64,000 bases of DNA from Trichomonas vaginalis G3 (taxonomy: Eukaryota; Parabasalia; Trichomonadida; Trichomonadidae), in assembly GCF_026262505.1 (NCBI RefSeq), contig NC_067206.1, forward strand, positions 24,133,896-24,197,895, read 5' to 3'. The notes below the pieces were generated by a model. The model was not told where the DNA came from, searched no databases, and was given only the letters and a program-made list of their open reading frames with translations. The position numbers and the translations under genes were made by a program. Shown here one piece after another: positions 32,312 to 41,967 of this stretch (the stretch's first letter is position 1; each line of letters starts with the position of its first letter).

Positions 32312-32979
32312 TGCATTATATTGTAAACCTCCTAACTTTCCACAAGGTTTAACATCGGATGACGACATAACGACGATGAGAAACATTAGATGTAAAGATG
32401 TTTATGTCATGAAGGATGAACATAATATTAAATTCACTGCTCAAGATTTATATGACAAGAAAGCAGACAAAACAGAGCTTCAAACATTAAAGACAGAAAT
32501 ACTTCAAACATTATATCCTATAGGCTCTATTTATACGTCAATGAACTCAACAAATCCAGCAACAGTTTTAGGTTTTGGTACATGGCAGCAGATTGTAGAC
32601 AAATTCTTATACTGTGCTAACTCTTCAAAGCAAACAGGAGGTTCGAAGAAAATTACTGAAGCAAACCTTCCACCGCACACTCATACAGGAACTACAAACA
32701 CAACAGGTAGTCATTCACATTCAATAACAAAAAGAGGTTATACAAATCTTGCAGCAGGTTCGGATAGACAGGGAATGCATAGATATGATATTTCAAGTGA
32801 CCCAGTAGATTCAAGCGCAGGTATTTTCTGTGGAACCGCAGGAAATCATGCCCATACTTTCACAACAAATCCAACAGGCTCGGGTGCAGATTACATGCCA
32901 CCATTTGTGACTGTATTTGCATGGTACCGCGTTCAATGAACGCGCTTGAGCCTAGAATAAAATCTTTAACTTTACATAA

Positions 32980-34065
32980 ATGAGCTTGAAAGAAGTATTC
33001 GAACAACATCCATGGAGGTCATTTAAGAAATTCAATGAAGCTGCAAAGAGTTCGGGATTTACTAACAGAGCTGAAGTGAAAAGGTTCTTTGACAAAAATG
33101 TTGTACATCAAACAAAAATAAATCCTTACGACTACTTTTTACCAATTTACTCCAACACTCCTGACGCATACCAATTTGACACTCTCATTCAAAGCAGAAA
33201 AGGAGGACATAAACCATTCCTCATCTTCATAAATGTTAACACTCGTAAAGCATATGCGTATATAATGAGAAATAAAGGAACTCATGAAGTGTTAAGAGTT
33301 TTACAAAAGTTTGTAGCAGAACATAGCCCAAGTACTTTAACATCAGACCAAGACAGTGCATACCTCAGCAATGAAATCACAGATTTTCTCATTAAGCATA
33401 ACATAACTCACTACACTACTGAAGACCATAACCATAACATACTCGGTATCATTAACCGCTTCATAAGGACTCTCAGAGATTTAAATCAAGAGCGAGACTT
33501 TACCGAAGAAACAATGAAACATTTTCTCGAAGTATATAATTCCTCAACACATTCTACAACAGGACATACACCAAATTCAATGACACAACAACAAGAAGAA
33601 AAGTATATACAAAAGAAACTAAGTCAAACACAAAATATCAGAAATTCAAAACAATTTACCCTCATTCCTGGTACAAAAGTTCGTGTAGTTCTTGACGACA
33701 AACCATTGACAAAGAAACGTTTAAGGTTAAGTCGAAATTATTATATCGTAGACTCTACGCAAGGTAATGGATATCTTATAAAAGCTACTGACGACTCTAT
33801 TGCGTTTTACCCTCGACATAAATTAGTCGAAAGTAGTAATGGCAAACTTGCTGAAACCATTGACGAAGCAAAGCGAGGAGTGGTTATTGAAATACTTGAC
33901 TACAACACAAACGATGACACTTATAAAGTAAGATATGAAGGAGGCGTTGAAGATGTTATACCATCTAAGAACTTGAGAGAATCTAAACCAACTCATCTGG
34001 GACCATTAGAGCGGGAGTACTGGAAAGATAAAAACATGCCAGAAAGAATAAGAAAATTCTTCTAA
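32980..34065 (+). CDS. Inner Maverick: retroviral-type (c-)integrase
   Basis: The 361-residue product has an rve fold: YQFDTLIQSRKGG, then LTSDQDSAYLS, then the NRFIRTLRDLN helix, followed by a C-terminal SH3/chromodomain-like module (KVRVVLDD..KKRLRLSRNYYIV and VVIEILDYNTNDDTYKVRY). Maverick integrases join the element's ends to target DNA and leave a 5-6-bp duplication; the GTATT duplication here agrees. The start at TAAATG follows the fibre gene by 40 bases. Outer and inner integrases are only distantly alike. Confidence 0.85.
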   Translation: MSLKEVFEQHPWRSFKKFNEAAKSSGFTNRAEVKRFFDKNVVHQTKINPYDYFLPIYSNTPDAYQFDTLIQSRKGGHKPFLIFINVNTRKAYAYIMRNKGTHEVLRVLQKFVAEHSPSTLTSDQDSAYLSNEITDFLIKHNITHYTTEDHNHNILGIINRFIRTLRDLNQERDFTEETMKHFLEVYNSSTHSTTGHTPNSMTQQQEEKYIQKKLSQTQNIRNSKQFTLIPGTKVRVVLDDKPLTKKRLRLSRNYYIVDSTQGNGYLIKATDDSIAFYPRHKLVESSNGKLAETIDEAKRGVVIEILDYNTNDDTYKVRYEGGVEDVIPSKNLRESKPTHLGPLEREYWKDKNMPERIRKFF

Positions 34066-34075
34066 ACTTTTTCGT

Positions 34076-34200
34076 TGGATGTAAATCAGACAAAAATATA
34101 ATTTAGGTGAAGAGACCCAAAGGGTCAGAGCCGCAAAGCGGCTAGGTGAGATTTCACCTGTTTTCTCACCTCTTTTTTCACCTCTTGAATTTTCGTGAAT
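34076..34200. repeat. Composite hairpin block between genes
   Basis: GACCC-AAA-GGGTC (34114-34126) and GCCGC-AAA-GCGGC (34130-34142) are flanked by AGGTGA/TCACCT palindromes. The block separates the integrase and KilA-N genes and could act as a terminator or spacer. Confidence 0.85.
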
Positions 34201-34225
34201 TTTCACAAAAGACCAAAAATAAAGT

Positions 34226-34271
34226 TAGTTTTATTTTTATTTATTTTTTTATTTTGTATGTAAGAACAGAA
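34226..34271 (+). promoter_or_regulatory. Maverick T-rich leader with TGTATGTAAGAACAGAA
   Basis: A run of T-rich TTTATTTATTTTTTTATTTT leads to TGTATGTAAGAACAGAAATG. The same leader, with two differences, stands before the gene at 37217; shorter relatives precede 36000 (-), 38468 (+), 37109 (-), 55279 (-) and 56446 (-). Confidence 0.7.
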
Positions 34272-34937
34272 ATGTCAATCGAAGCAAAAACATTCACGAA
34301 CAAATCTAATGGTGAAACATTCACAAAAGGCACTTATAACGGTATTGAAGTCTTACGTAGAGACAAGGATGGTTACATTAATGCAACAAAGATGGCGAGA
34401 GAAGCAGGAAAGTTAAACCATTTAAACAGATTTCTCAATAGTGCTAAAATGCAGGAAATTCTTGAGTTTTGGTTGAAAGAATACGGTCGAGCCAAAAGTG
34501 GCTCAACCTCAAAACAAGCATTTTATGAGCTTACTAAGGGCGTTATGAATGAATTCAAAGGTATTTACATACATGCTGACCTCGTTCATTTTGTTGCTGA
34601 ATGGTGCTCTGTAAAGTATGCATTTTATGTCAAAGATATTATGGACTCCATAGACAAGAAAGTTCATGAGAAGTTAGATGAAGAAGAACTCGAAGATACA
34701 GTGGAGAATGCTAAACCTTTGTTCGAAGAAGAAGTTGGAAAAATGTGTGAAAAACAATTAGAACATGAACGTGAGATATATTATGGTTATAGAGATTCTC
34801 CATACGAACTAGACCAATGGGAACAAGAAGATTTAAAGAGAGAATTTAGAGAATATGAACTCGCTAAGATAGCATTTGAAGCTGCAGAAAAGAAGTTAAA
34901 AGTTTGGGGTCGTTTTGTACAAAAATATTGTGAGTAA
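34272..34937 (+). CDS. Inner Maverick: KilA-N domain protein
   Basis: ATG 34272 follows the shared T-rich leader. The 221-residue product carries a KilA-N domain (about residues 20-110): YNGIEVLRRDKDGYINATKM, the hallmark DGYINATKM, then LNRFLNSAKMQEIL, and GIYIHADLVHFVAEWCSVKYA. KilA-N is a DNA-binding domain of large DNA viruses and phages. The C-terminal half is a charged coiled coil. The frame is uninterrupted. A second KilA-N-type protein is at 37217. A regulatory or DNA-binding role is likely. Confidence 0.88.
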   Translation: MSIEAKTFTNKSNGETFTKGTYNGIEVLRRDKDGYINATKMAREAGKLNHLNRFLNSAKMQEILEFWLKEYGRAKSGSTSKQAFYELTKGVMNEFKGIYIHADLVHFVAEWCSVKYAFYVKDIMDSIDKKVHEKLDEEELEDTVENAKPLFEEEVGKMCEKQLEHEREIYYGYRDSPYELDQWEQEDLKREFREYELAKIAFEAAEKKLKVWGRFVQKYCE

Positions 34938-34976
34938 ATGAACCATTTATTTTTATTGAATTCAGTAAAAATAATG

Positions 34977-35034
34977 TTTAGGTGAAGAGGTGAGATGTCA
35001 CCTCTTTTTTCACCTGTTTTCTCACCCCAGTTTT
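34977..35034. terminator. Palindromic spacer between convergent genes
   Basis: AGGTGAAGAGGTGAGATG is followed by its complement-like CACCTCTTTTTTCACCT, between the ends of the KilA-N gene and the minus-strand gene. Position and shape suggest a bidirectional terminator; this is inference. Confidence 0.4.
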
Positions 35035-36000
35035 TCACAAGCGTTTTACATGAATTGTACGATGTATATTTGAAATCCTAAACAATTTCGTAGCTTCTAT
35101 TTCTTCTGTCAGTATGTCAAAAGTTTTAACAATGCCGAAAGTTTCTTTATATTTCTTCTTGACGTCAGATAGAAGGAAATCGTCAGCAGTTGGATAGTTT
35201 TTGTTCAGAAATGCTAACATGTCCATTTTATTTTCTGCTGGCTTTTCTGCTTCTTTCTTTAAGTCTGCATAGTCGTTTCGCATTCTTTCTATCTCTTTGA
35301 CGGAGTAGTTATATTTCCTAATTGCTGCTTTACATTTAGAACATTGCGGGTTCATTTTTGCGTTATACATTGAAACCTTACCTGCTAAAACAACTAAAGC
35401 GTCAATGGTTTTCTTTAACTCAAAAGCAGTTGGTCTTATCTGTTCGTTCCATATTTTACCTCTTCTATCTTTATCTCTTATCTGCCATACACATTCAGCA
35501 ACTAACGAAACAAAGTTATCGTAGGTCTTAAACTCCCCGGATTTATATATGTCAGAAACATTCTTATATACCATGTCGCAATCTTTGTCCATAACCTTAT
35601 GGTTGCAATGAAATCCTAGAAACTCATAGTTTACCTTTCGAATGAACTTCTTTATTTCTACTGAGTCAGTTGGTTTCACTTCTATTTCATCGAATTCAGG
35701 AATAGTTAGTTTTTGATGCTGAATTTCAGGTAGTTTAGGTAAATGGTCAATAATGTCCTGCATTTCATAAAGATACTGTTCATTTGTTTCATCTTTCGCA
35801 CTACAGTCTAAATTACTTGTTAAAAGTTCTTGCTTTATCTTCTGGATTTCTGTTTCGAAAGTATATGAAGAAGGAATGAAGCTTTTCATCTCTACTAACA
35901 TAGATGTTGGATTCATGACTAACGAGTTTGGTGAAGTTGTTGTGGACAGAGTCCCGCCGTTCGCGGCTTGAATTGTTGTTGTGCCGATTGTTGAAATCAT
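35035..36000 (-). CDS. Inner Maverick: hypothetical protein with Cys/His cluster
   Basis: The 321-residue product has a Thr/Ser-rich front that includes a palindrome-encoded AANGGTLST, a middle with EFLGFHCNHKVMDKDCD and MNPQCSKCKAAIRKY (possible zinc site), and a C-terminal winged-helix-like segment (FLLSDVKKKYKETFG). It starts from a TTTTGTATGTAAAGATATG leader of the Maverick type. DNA binding or transcription is plausible, but no family is recognised. Confidence 0.6.
   Translation of the reverse strand: MISTIGTTTIQAANGGTLSTTTSPNSLVMNPTSMLVEMKSFIPSSYTFETEIQKIKQELLTSNLDCSAKDETNEQYLYEMQDIIDHLPKLPEIQHQKLTIPEFDEIEVKPTDSVEIKKFIRKVNYEFLGFHCNHKVMDKDCDMVYKNVSDIYKSGEFKTYDNFVSLVAECVWQIRDKDRRGKIWNEQIRPTAFELKKTIDALVVLAGKVSMYNAKMNPQCSKCKAAIRKYNYSVKEIERMRNDYADLKKEAEKPAENKMDMLAFLNKNYPTADDFLLSDVKKKYKETFGIVKTFDILTEEIEATKLFRISNIHRTIHVKRL
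35944..35967. repeat. Mini-palindrome pair inside a coding frame
   Basis: GGAC-AGA-GTCC (35944-35954) and GCCG-TTC-GCGGC (35956-35967), coding QAANGGTLST on the minus strand. Confidence 0.85.
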
Positions 36001-36082
36001 ATCTTTACATACAAAATAAAAAAATAAATAAAAATAAAACTAACGTTATTTTTCTATCTTAAGGAAATTCATGAAAATTCAA

Positions 36083-36385
36083 GACCCTTTGGGTCTCGCC
36101 GCTTAGCGGCTGAGGGTGAGAAATTAGGTGAAAAAAGAGGTGACATCTCACCTAGCCGCTTTGCGGCTCTGACCCTTTGGGTCTCTTCACCTATAATATA
36201 TTTTTGGTCATTTACACTCATTTACGAAGAAGTTATGACAAAGCATTTACGAAGAAGTTATGACAAAGTCACGAGGGTGAAAAAAGAGGTGAAAAAAGAG
36301 GTGACATCTCACCTAGCCGCTTTGCGGCTCTGACCCTTTGGGTCTCTTCACCTAAATTATGGGCTTCGCCCTTGCCGCTAGCGGC
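36083..36385. repeat. Block of mini-palindrome pairs (four pairs)
   Basis: Pairs: 36083-36110 (GACCC-TTT-GGGTC, GCCGC-TTA-GCGGC); 36155-36183 (GCCGC-TTT-GCGGC, GACCC-TTT-GGGTC); 36316-36344 (same as previous); 36361-36385 (GGGC-TTC-GCCC, GCCGC-TA-GCGGC). They are separated by AGGTGA/TCACCT palindromes and lie in a 600-base gene-free stretch. Confidence 0.92.
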
Positions 36386-36603
36386 TTATTTTTGGTCAAA
36401 GCTTCCACGAGAGAAAAGATTCCTCATTCGCTAAGGATTCCAAAAATGAAAAAATCATTGATTTTGGCTGAGAAAAAACAGCAAAACCCTTCTTCCACGG
36501 GAACAAAGAAATAAAGAAGAAATAAAGTAAATTTTTTATTTATTCCCGTGGAAGATAGAGCACTTTTATGACACTTTTTATTCACGACAAACAAGACAAA
36601 TAA
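36386..36603. other. Gene-free AT-rich stretch of the inner Maverick
   Basis: A 12-base phrase TTCCACGGGAA and its complement TTCCCGTGGAA occur at about 36493 and 36541, forming a loose hairpin. No gene recognised. Confidence 0.5.
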
Positions 36604-36617
36604 AGAAAATAAGAAAA

Positions 36618-36694
36618 TACGGCGCTGTCGCGGTTCGAACCACAGACCTTGACCCCTCCATAACACCACCTTAGACCACTGTGCTACGTAGCCT
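36618..36694 (-). other. tRNA-like sequence in the inner Maverick
   Basis: On the minus strand TAGCACAGTGG (A-box-like) and GGTTCGAACC (B-box-like) are spaced as in a tRNA gene. The D stem partly pairs, but the T loop is one base short and the acceptor does not pair well, so it is not a good tRNA. It could be a tRNA-derived relic or a pol III promoter. Confidence 0.4.
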
Positions 36695-36734
36695 GTCGAC
36701 ATAAGATTTTATAAATTGCATATTTGACGTAAAT

Positions 36735-37109
36735 TTATTTCCATCTGGCTTCCCACCGCATAAGATATTCATACGTGTTTGTAAGACATTCATTAAACTT
36801 CTTTTCTATTGCATCTAATCTTGCGTTATTTTTTTCAATAGCTTGTCTGTATTCTTCATCATCTCCAGCAGTGTTTGGGTCTTCACGTTTAAAATATTCA
36901 TTGTTAACCAATTTTTTATCTACAAATTTTATTAGTGTTTGATTCACTTCGTTATGATAACGGTCATGTTCTTTCAATACGTAAGTGAAGACAAAATGCG
37001 TCGTACCTTCAATCTTAAAGCTTAAAGAACTTTCAACACAGTTTTGAGGGTCTGTCAGTGCGTCAATGAGATAGTATTCGAAGTCAGTCAATAATCTTTT
37101 TAAAGTCAT
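36735..37109 (-). CDS. Inner Maverick: hypothetical helical protein
   Basis: The 124-residue product is mixed in the front (SLSFKIEGTTHFVFTYVLKE) and a coiled coil at the back. The start follows the Maverick leader ATTTTATCCTGTATGAA. Not recognised. Confidence 0.55.
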   Translation of the reverse strand: MTLKRLLTDFEYYLIDALTDPQNCVESSLSFKIEGTTHFVFTYVLKEHDRYHNEVNQTLIKFVDKKLVNNEYFKREDPNTAGDDEEYRQAIEKNNARLDAIEKKFNECLTNTYEYLMRWEARWK

Positions 37110-37216
37110 TTCATACAGGATAAAATTTAATGTTGTGAAGAAATAGTGTTTATCTCAGAAAAAATAAAGTTAGTTTTTATTTTATTTATTTTTTTATCCT
37201 GTATGTAAGAACAGAA

Positions 37217-37843
37217 ATGTCAACATTAGAGAACACAACAACAGTTATAGTCCATGAAGCCATAAATGAAGAATACGAATACATACAATATAACAAACAA
37301 TTGAGACTCATTCGTTCTGTCAAAGATGACATGTACCAAATGCAAAGTATAATGAACGCTCTTCGTTCTACAAAGCAAGCATATCATTGGTTTGAAAACC
37401 AACAGGCAAAAGAACTTTTAGAAGAATTTCCTCATATGATTGCTTCCCTCGGAAAACCGAGGGAAGAGATTCCGTACGAAAATCGCAAGAATTTGGCACC
37501 TGGTTTGAAAGGTTATTATGTTCATAGACTTTTAGTAAACGCTGTAGCAATGTGGGCTTCACCTCGTTATGCTTGTTATATTTTCATGATGTTAGATGAA
37601 CTATATAAAGCAGAACGCGAACAGATGGAAAAGAAACTTCAAGCAAAAAATGAAGTCATTGAAGCAAAAGACAAAAGCATTCAGAAAAGAATACCACGTT
37701 CGGTACCAAAAGGAAAGGAAAAGAGTTATAAGTATATGATTTACGCTGAAGAGATGGAAAATGAAGAAGACAGAGATATGGTTATGTTGCATTTAGTCAG
37801 AAGAAACAACAAAAGCTTTTACGACTTATTTTTGAATAACTGA
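37217..37843 (+). CDS. Inner Maverick: KilA-N/MSV199-type DNA-binding protein
   Basis: The 208-residue product has a front with KDDMYQMQSIMNALRSTKQA and NLAPGLKGYYVHRLLVNAVA followed by MWASPRYACYIFMMLDEL, the layout of KilA-N-like/MSV199 proteins of large DNA viruses (compare GIYIHADLVHFVAEWCSVKY in the protein at 34272). A coiled coil (AEREQMEKKLQAKNEVIEAK) and a basic C-terminal part follow. Its leader is almost identical to that of 34272, so the two may be co-regulated. Confidence 0.68.
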   Translation: MSTLENTTTVIVHEAINEEYEYIQYNKQLRLIRSVKDDMYQMQSIMNALRSTKQAYHWFENQQAKELLEEFPHMIASLGKPREEIPYENRKNLAPGLKGYYVHRLLVNAVAMWASPRYACYIFMMLDELYKAEREQMEKKLQAKNEVIEAKDKSIQKRIPRSVPKGKEKSYKYMIYAEEMENEEDRDMVMLHLVRRNNKSFYDLFLNN

Positions 37844-38055
37844 AGGTGCTACCATGTTACCATGTGCTACCAGGTCATTTAACTTCTCTGAAAATTACTG
37901 ACAACACGACATTTTGACAACAGTTCAGGAGGAAGGTAGTTATGAATTATTTTTTGAATAACTGAAGGTGCTACCATGCTACCATGTGCTACCAGGTCAT
38001 TTAACTTCTCTGAAAAAGTGTGACAACACGACATTTTGACAACAACACAGGAAAT
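37820..38055 (+). repeat. Direct repeats left of the replication module (two copies)
   Basis: The phrase GAAGGTGCTACCATG..ACCTCTGGTCATT-like through CAACACGACATTTTGACAAC occurs twice (about 37840-37945 and 37961-38050), inverted relative to three copies at 41510-41815. Confidence 0.9.
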
Positions 38056-38400
38056 AAACTTCTTCATCGTAAATGTTTTTGTCATGACTTCTTCTTCGTA
38101 AATGTTTTGTCATGACTTCTTCTTCGTAAATGTTTTTGTCATGACTTCTTCATCGTAAATGTTTTGTCATGACTTCTTCTTCGTAAATGTTTTTGTCATG
38201 ACTTCTTCATCGTAAATGTTTTGTCATGACTTCTTCATCGTAAATGTTTTGTCATGACTTCTTCATCGTAAATGTTTTGTCATGACTTCTTCTTCGTAAA
38301 TGTTTTTGTCATGACTTCTTCTTCGTAAATGTTTTGTCATGACTTCTTCTTCGTAAATGTTTTGTCATGACTTCTTCATCGTAAATGTTTTTGTCATGAA
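38056..38400. repeat. 24/25-bp tandem repeat, 12 copies
   Basis: Unit GACTTCTTCWTCGTAAATG plus TTTT(T)GTCAT; the CATCG/TTCGT and 4T/5T variants alternate. It sits directly before the HNH gene and the primase-helicase region. Confidence 0.97.
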
Positions 38401-38467
38401 TTTTCCCGAAATAAACATATATTTTAGTTTTTTAAAAAAATATATTTTATTTTGTATGTAAAGACAG

Positions 38468-39052
38468 ATGTACGCTGAACTTGTTGGTCAAGATGTATGG
38501 AAAGAATGTTTACAAGATGAAGAGTATGAAATTCACTGTTCTGAGCCTTTTGAAATAAGGAAGAAAGAAACCAAGAGAATTATACATGAATATAACAGAG
38601 GAATAGGTTATATTTGTGTAACATTAAACCTCAAAAAGTACCAAAAACATGTTCTCATAGCTACTCATTTTATTTCCAATCCGAACAATTTACCGTGTGT
38701 GGACCATATAAACCATCAAAGAGACGACAACAGAATCTCAAACCTTCGTTGGTGTTCTAGATCTGAAAACAATAGAAATAAAAGCAAGTATGGTGATATA
38801 GTTTATGAGTTCGTTGATGAAATATCTGACGAAGCAATTGAAATAAACTCTTATGGAAAGCATGACTTAGAGTTCTACTACTATGTTGAGAATGAGGACG
38901 CATTCTATTACTATACAGGAGTTAACTATAGAAAAATGCATGTTTGTTTCCTAAAATCAGGAATTGCATATGTTACTTTGACGGATACTGAAGGAAAGAA
39001 AGTTCAAGTTCGTTTAAACGTTTTCAAGAGGTTATATGATATTCAGTTTTGA
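38468..39052 (+). CDS. Inner Maverick: HNH endonuclease (homing type)
   Basis: The 194-residue product carries an HNH_3-type core: THFISNPNNLPCVDHINHQR, then DDNRISNLRWCSRSENNRN. This arrangement (VDHI.......N..SNLRW.....N..N) is the usual one in NUMOD4/HNH homing endonucleases of phages. The front resembles an AP2/NUMOD-like strand region. The C-terminal half is unassigned. It follows the Maverick leader TTTTGTATGTAAAGACAG. It may be a passenger gene that cuts allelic sites, or may serve element replication. Confidence 0.85.
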   Translation: MYAELVGQDVWKECLQDEEYEIHCSEPFEIRKKETKRIIHEYNRGIGYICVTLNLKKYQKHVLIATHFISNPNNLPCVDHINHQRDDNRISNLRWCSRSENNRNKSKYGDIVYEFVDEISDEAIEINSYGKHDLEFYYYVENEDAFYYYTGVNYRKMHVCFLKSGIAYVTLTDTEGKKVQVRLNVFKRLYDIQF

Positions 39053-39132
39053 ACCATGAATTTTCATGAATTTCCTTAAGACAGAAAAATAAAGGTAGTT
39101 ATGAATTATTTTTATTTTTTATTCCTATATAA

Positions 39133-41458
39133 ATGACAGCAACAAACAACAACAGCAACTATATCGTTTCTGATGAAAAAGTTATTGATTCATTAGCTGA
39201 GGAATTAGTTGTGGCAGAAACTAAAACCCTCAACGAAAGAATTGGTGAAAACAGGATTGATTTACATAACTACCTCAAACATGATGGAGGAAGAGGAAGG
39301 AAAACTGGTATGGCTTTATTAGTAAATAAAATATCAAATTTAACGATTATAGATGTTGATATCAATAAATCGTACAATGATGAACTTAAAGAAACAGTTA
39401 GAAAAGACATTTTATCAAAACTTTCGATAAAGATGTTATCGTTAAAACCGCTTCAGGAGGTCTTCACATTTATTGCAACACTAATTTCTTCTATGCAGTT
39501 TCGAACAGAATGATTAAATGTTATTCCTGCAATGATTATGATATTGATATCATGACTTCTATGGATGATTCAAAGCGTTCTTTAGTGGTTATGGCTGATT
39601 CAAGAGTTCGCAAGAATGCAACAGAACCAATCAAAACATACTCATTCATTCGTGGAAGTTATGATTCAACATTAACTAGAACAGTGAATGATATATTAAA
39701 TGATTTGAATATTAAGGTAAGAGTTGAACAGAAGAATGAAGAAATAAAGACTATCATGAATGAAAACAAAGATGTAAACATTGACGATAAACTAGCTCAG
39801 AGCATAGTTGATGGCATCTGTGATTTTGAAGTACATAATGACGGTGGAAACATGAATTTAGAAAAAGAAATAACATTATTCACACTGTTTCAAGCTATTA
39901 ATTCGTTACCGGATCATTTAATTAATGAAGCATACGATAACGTTTATAACTTCTGCAGTTTAACAGAAAATGCAAAAAGTAATTTTGAAAAAGCACGTAG
40001 TAGATATGCACATTTAATGACTTCTCCATTTGTTTTAGTGAAGATTCTAAAACTATATCAAAAGGAATATTATGATGAATATGTTTTACCTTTATTACGT
40101 AAGCCAAAAATAACATTTGATATCAAACTTGATGACTCGTTTTTGATAACAGATATTAGACGCAAGGCTGAAAATCATCAGTATAAAAACAGTTCTGAAG
40201 TAATTGAGGATTTATCACGTGTAATCCGTTTTGTAGATTGTGGAAATAAATATTTCATTCAAAAGGACTATAATATCCACGACAAAATGAATCAAATATC
40301 ATTTGTTCTTCAGTCAAACATGAAAGAGTCACTCAAAATGATTAAATTATTTAAAGAAGAAGGTAAAACAATAACAGCATGGGATGTACTACTAAATCAA
40401 TTATCCTCATTAACCGTTAAGGGTGTTTGCTTTAAATCTGATTCCCCAGATGTTTTCTCAACGTTTTCAAGGTTATAAATACAACGTTCTCGAAAAACCA
40501 GATTACTCAAAAATTGAGATGTTTATGAATTTCATTAAAGAAGCCATTTGTGATAATAACGATGAAGTGTATAAATACCTTCTCGGCTGGATTGCATCAA
40601 TGATTCAACATCCTGGAATCAAGAATGAAACAGCAATTATTTTGAAAGGACTTCAGGGAACAGGTAAAAACAGATTTACAGACATTATTTCTGAACTTCT
40701 CGCTGGTTATTCATGTAAAAACATTACCGAAATAAGTGAGCTAACGGGTAATTTCAACTCAGTAGTTGAAAATAAAATGTTTCTTGTACTTAATGAACTC
40801 AAGAATGTGGGTGAAGACAGACTCGCAAACTTCAACGCTTTGAAATCAATTATTACGGATAATGAGATTAGAATTAATGAAAAGAATCAACCCAGAAGAA
40901 CAGCTCAGAACGTTGCAAACTTCATTTTCGTAACTAACAACGTTTACCCTGTCAAAATTGAAGTTGGAGACAGAAGATACGTAGTTTTAAGAGTTAATGG
41001 TAAATTCAAGGGTCAATTTGATTACTTCAAGAATTTGATGGATTCATGCACAAAGGAATTTTATGATAATTTAACTGACGTATTTTATCAATTACGACCT
41101 TTCATCATTTAATGTACGAATCATACCGATGACTGAAGCCAAACAAGATTTAATTGAATTATCATCAAATCCTTTAGATGTATGGATAAATACACATTAT
41201 GATGAATTGTGTGCAGGTATGACGTGTGAAAATGCTCTATTCTGCAAACCATCAGACATGAAAGACAAAAACTTTCAAATGAGTATTAAGGATAAATGTG
41301 ATAGGAAACATAGAAGAATAGACGGTAAACAGATATGGTATTATGTTTTGAAAGAAGAAATGAAAGGATTATATAAACAGGTTGAACCAAACGATAATGA
41401 GGAATCATTTACTGATGATGAAATACCTGTAAATGAGCCGCTAAGCGGCGAGACCTGA
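39133..41458 (+). pseudogene. Inner Maverick: primase-polymerase/SF3 helicase region
   Basis: The front has AEP primase-polymerase features (TIIDVDI, the catalytic Asp pair of the Prim-Pol fold). The back has an SF3 helicase of the D5/viral type: Walker A GLQGTGKNRF, Walker B MFLVLNEL, sensor FIFVTNN. The last part, ending in a palindrome-encoded EPLSGET, is a likely C-terminal extension. Such proteins prime and unwind DNA at viral origins. The region looks broken. Inner PolB is absent, so this is the replication module of the element. Confidence 0.8.
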
Positions 41459-41464
41459 AGGTCT
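41437..41464. repeat. Mini-palindrome pair at a gene's 3' end
   Basis: GCCGC-TAA-GCGGC (41437-41449) and AGACC-TGAA-GGTCT (41451-41464); the stop codon of the frame lies in the second loop. Confidence 0.9.
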
Positions 41465-41504
41465 AGCTTTATAAAGTATGATTGGAATTTATTTTTGCAT
41501 TAAT

Positions 41505-41815
41505 CCTGAACTGTTGTCAAAATGTCGTGTTGTCACACTTTTTCAGAGAAGTTAAATGACCTGGTAGCACATGGTAGCATGGTAGCACCTTCAGTTCTTT
41601 AAAAATAATTCATAACTACCTTCCTCCTGAACTGTTGTCAAAATGTCGTGTTGTCAACATGGTAACATGGTAGCACCTTCAGTTCTTTAAAAATAATTCA
41701 TAACTGCCTTCCTCCTGTGTTGTTGTCAAAATGTCGTGTTGTCACACTTTTTCAGAGAAGTTAAATGACCTGGTAGCACATGGTAGCATGGTAGCACCTT
41801 TAGTTCTTTAAAAAT
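41505..41815 (-). repeat. Repeats right of the replication module (three copies, inverted)
   Basis: GTTGTCAAAATGTCGTGTTG, then TTTTTCAGAGAAGTTAAATG, then GGTAGCATGGTAGCACCTT: two full copies and one shortened copy between them. They are the inverse of the copies at 37840-38050. Confidence 0.93.
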
Positions 41816-41843
41816 AATTAATTATTGAATAACCTAAAAACCA

Positions 41844-41913
41844 TGAGACTTTGTCTCCGGACTCTTTGAGTTGAAGTTCTGAGGTCATGGGCTTCGCCCT
41901 TGCCGCTAGCGGC
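41844..41913. repeat. Mini-palindromes in an intergenic stretch
   Basis: GAGAC-TTT-GTCTC (41844-41856), GGGC-TTC-GCCC (41889-41899) and GCCGC-TA-GCGGC (41902-41913); the last two equal 36361-36385. Confidence 0.88.
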
Positions 41914-41967
41914 TTATTTTTGTCAGCAATGAGGTCATTCGTGATAAAAATAAAGCTAGCGTAGATT

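Larger units (their letters stand above)
29934..32939 (+). pseudogene. Inner Maverick: fibre gene region with phage tail-collar tip
   Basis: The front part has three or four 45-residue repeats built on FDP..TPCTMPFI.DGE with DSTVY. The middle has repeated KADKNHTHKSFTT units of a fibre shaft. The end is a tail-collar/receptor tip: YPIGSIYTSMNSTNPA, FGTWQQI, His-rich HTHTGTTNTTGSHSH, and FVTVFAWYRVQ at the terminus, as in phage T4 gp12-like and microcystin-dependent-protein-like tips. A mini-palindrome pair lies in it at 31184. The region looks broken. It would make the spike used for attachment. Confidence 0.72.

Noticed and set aside
38056-38400. CRISPR array
   Set aside because: The 24/25-base units are head-to-tail with no spacers; it is a simple tandem repeat in a eukaryotic element.
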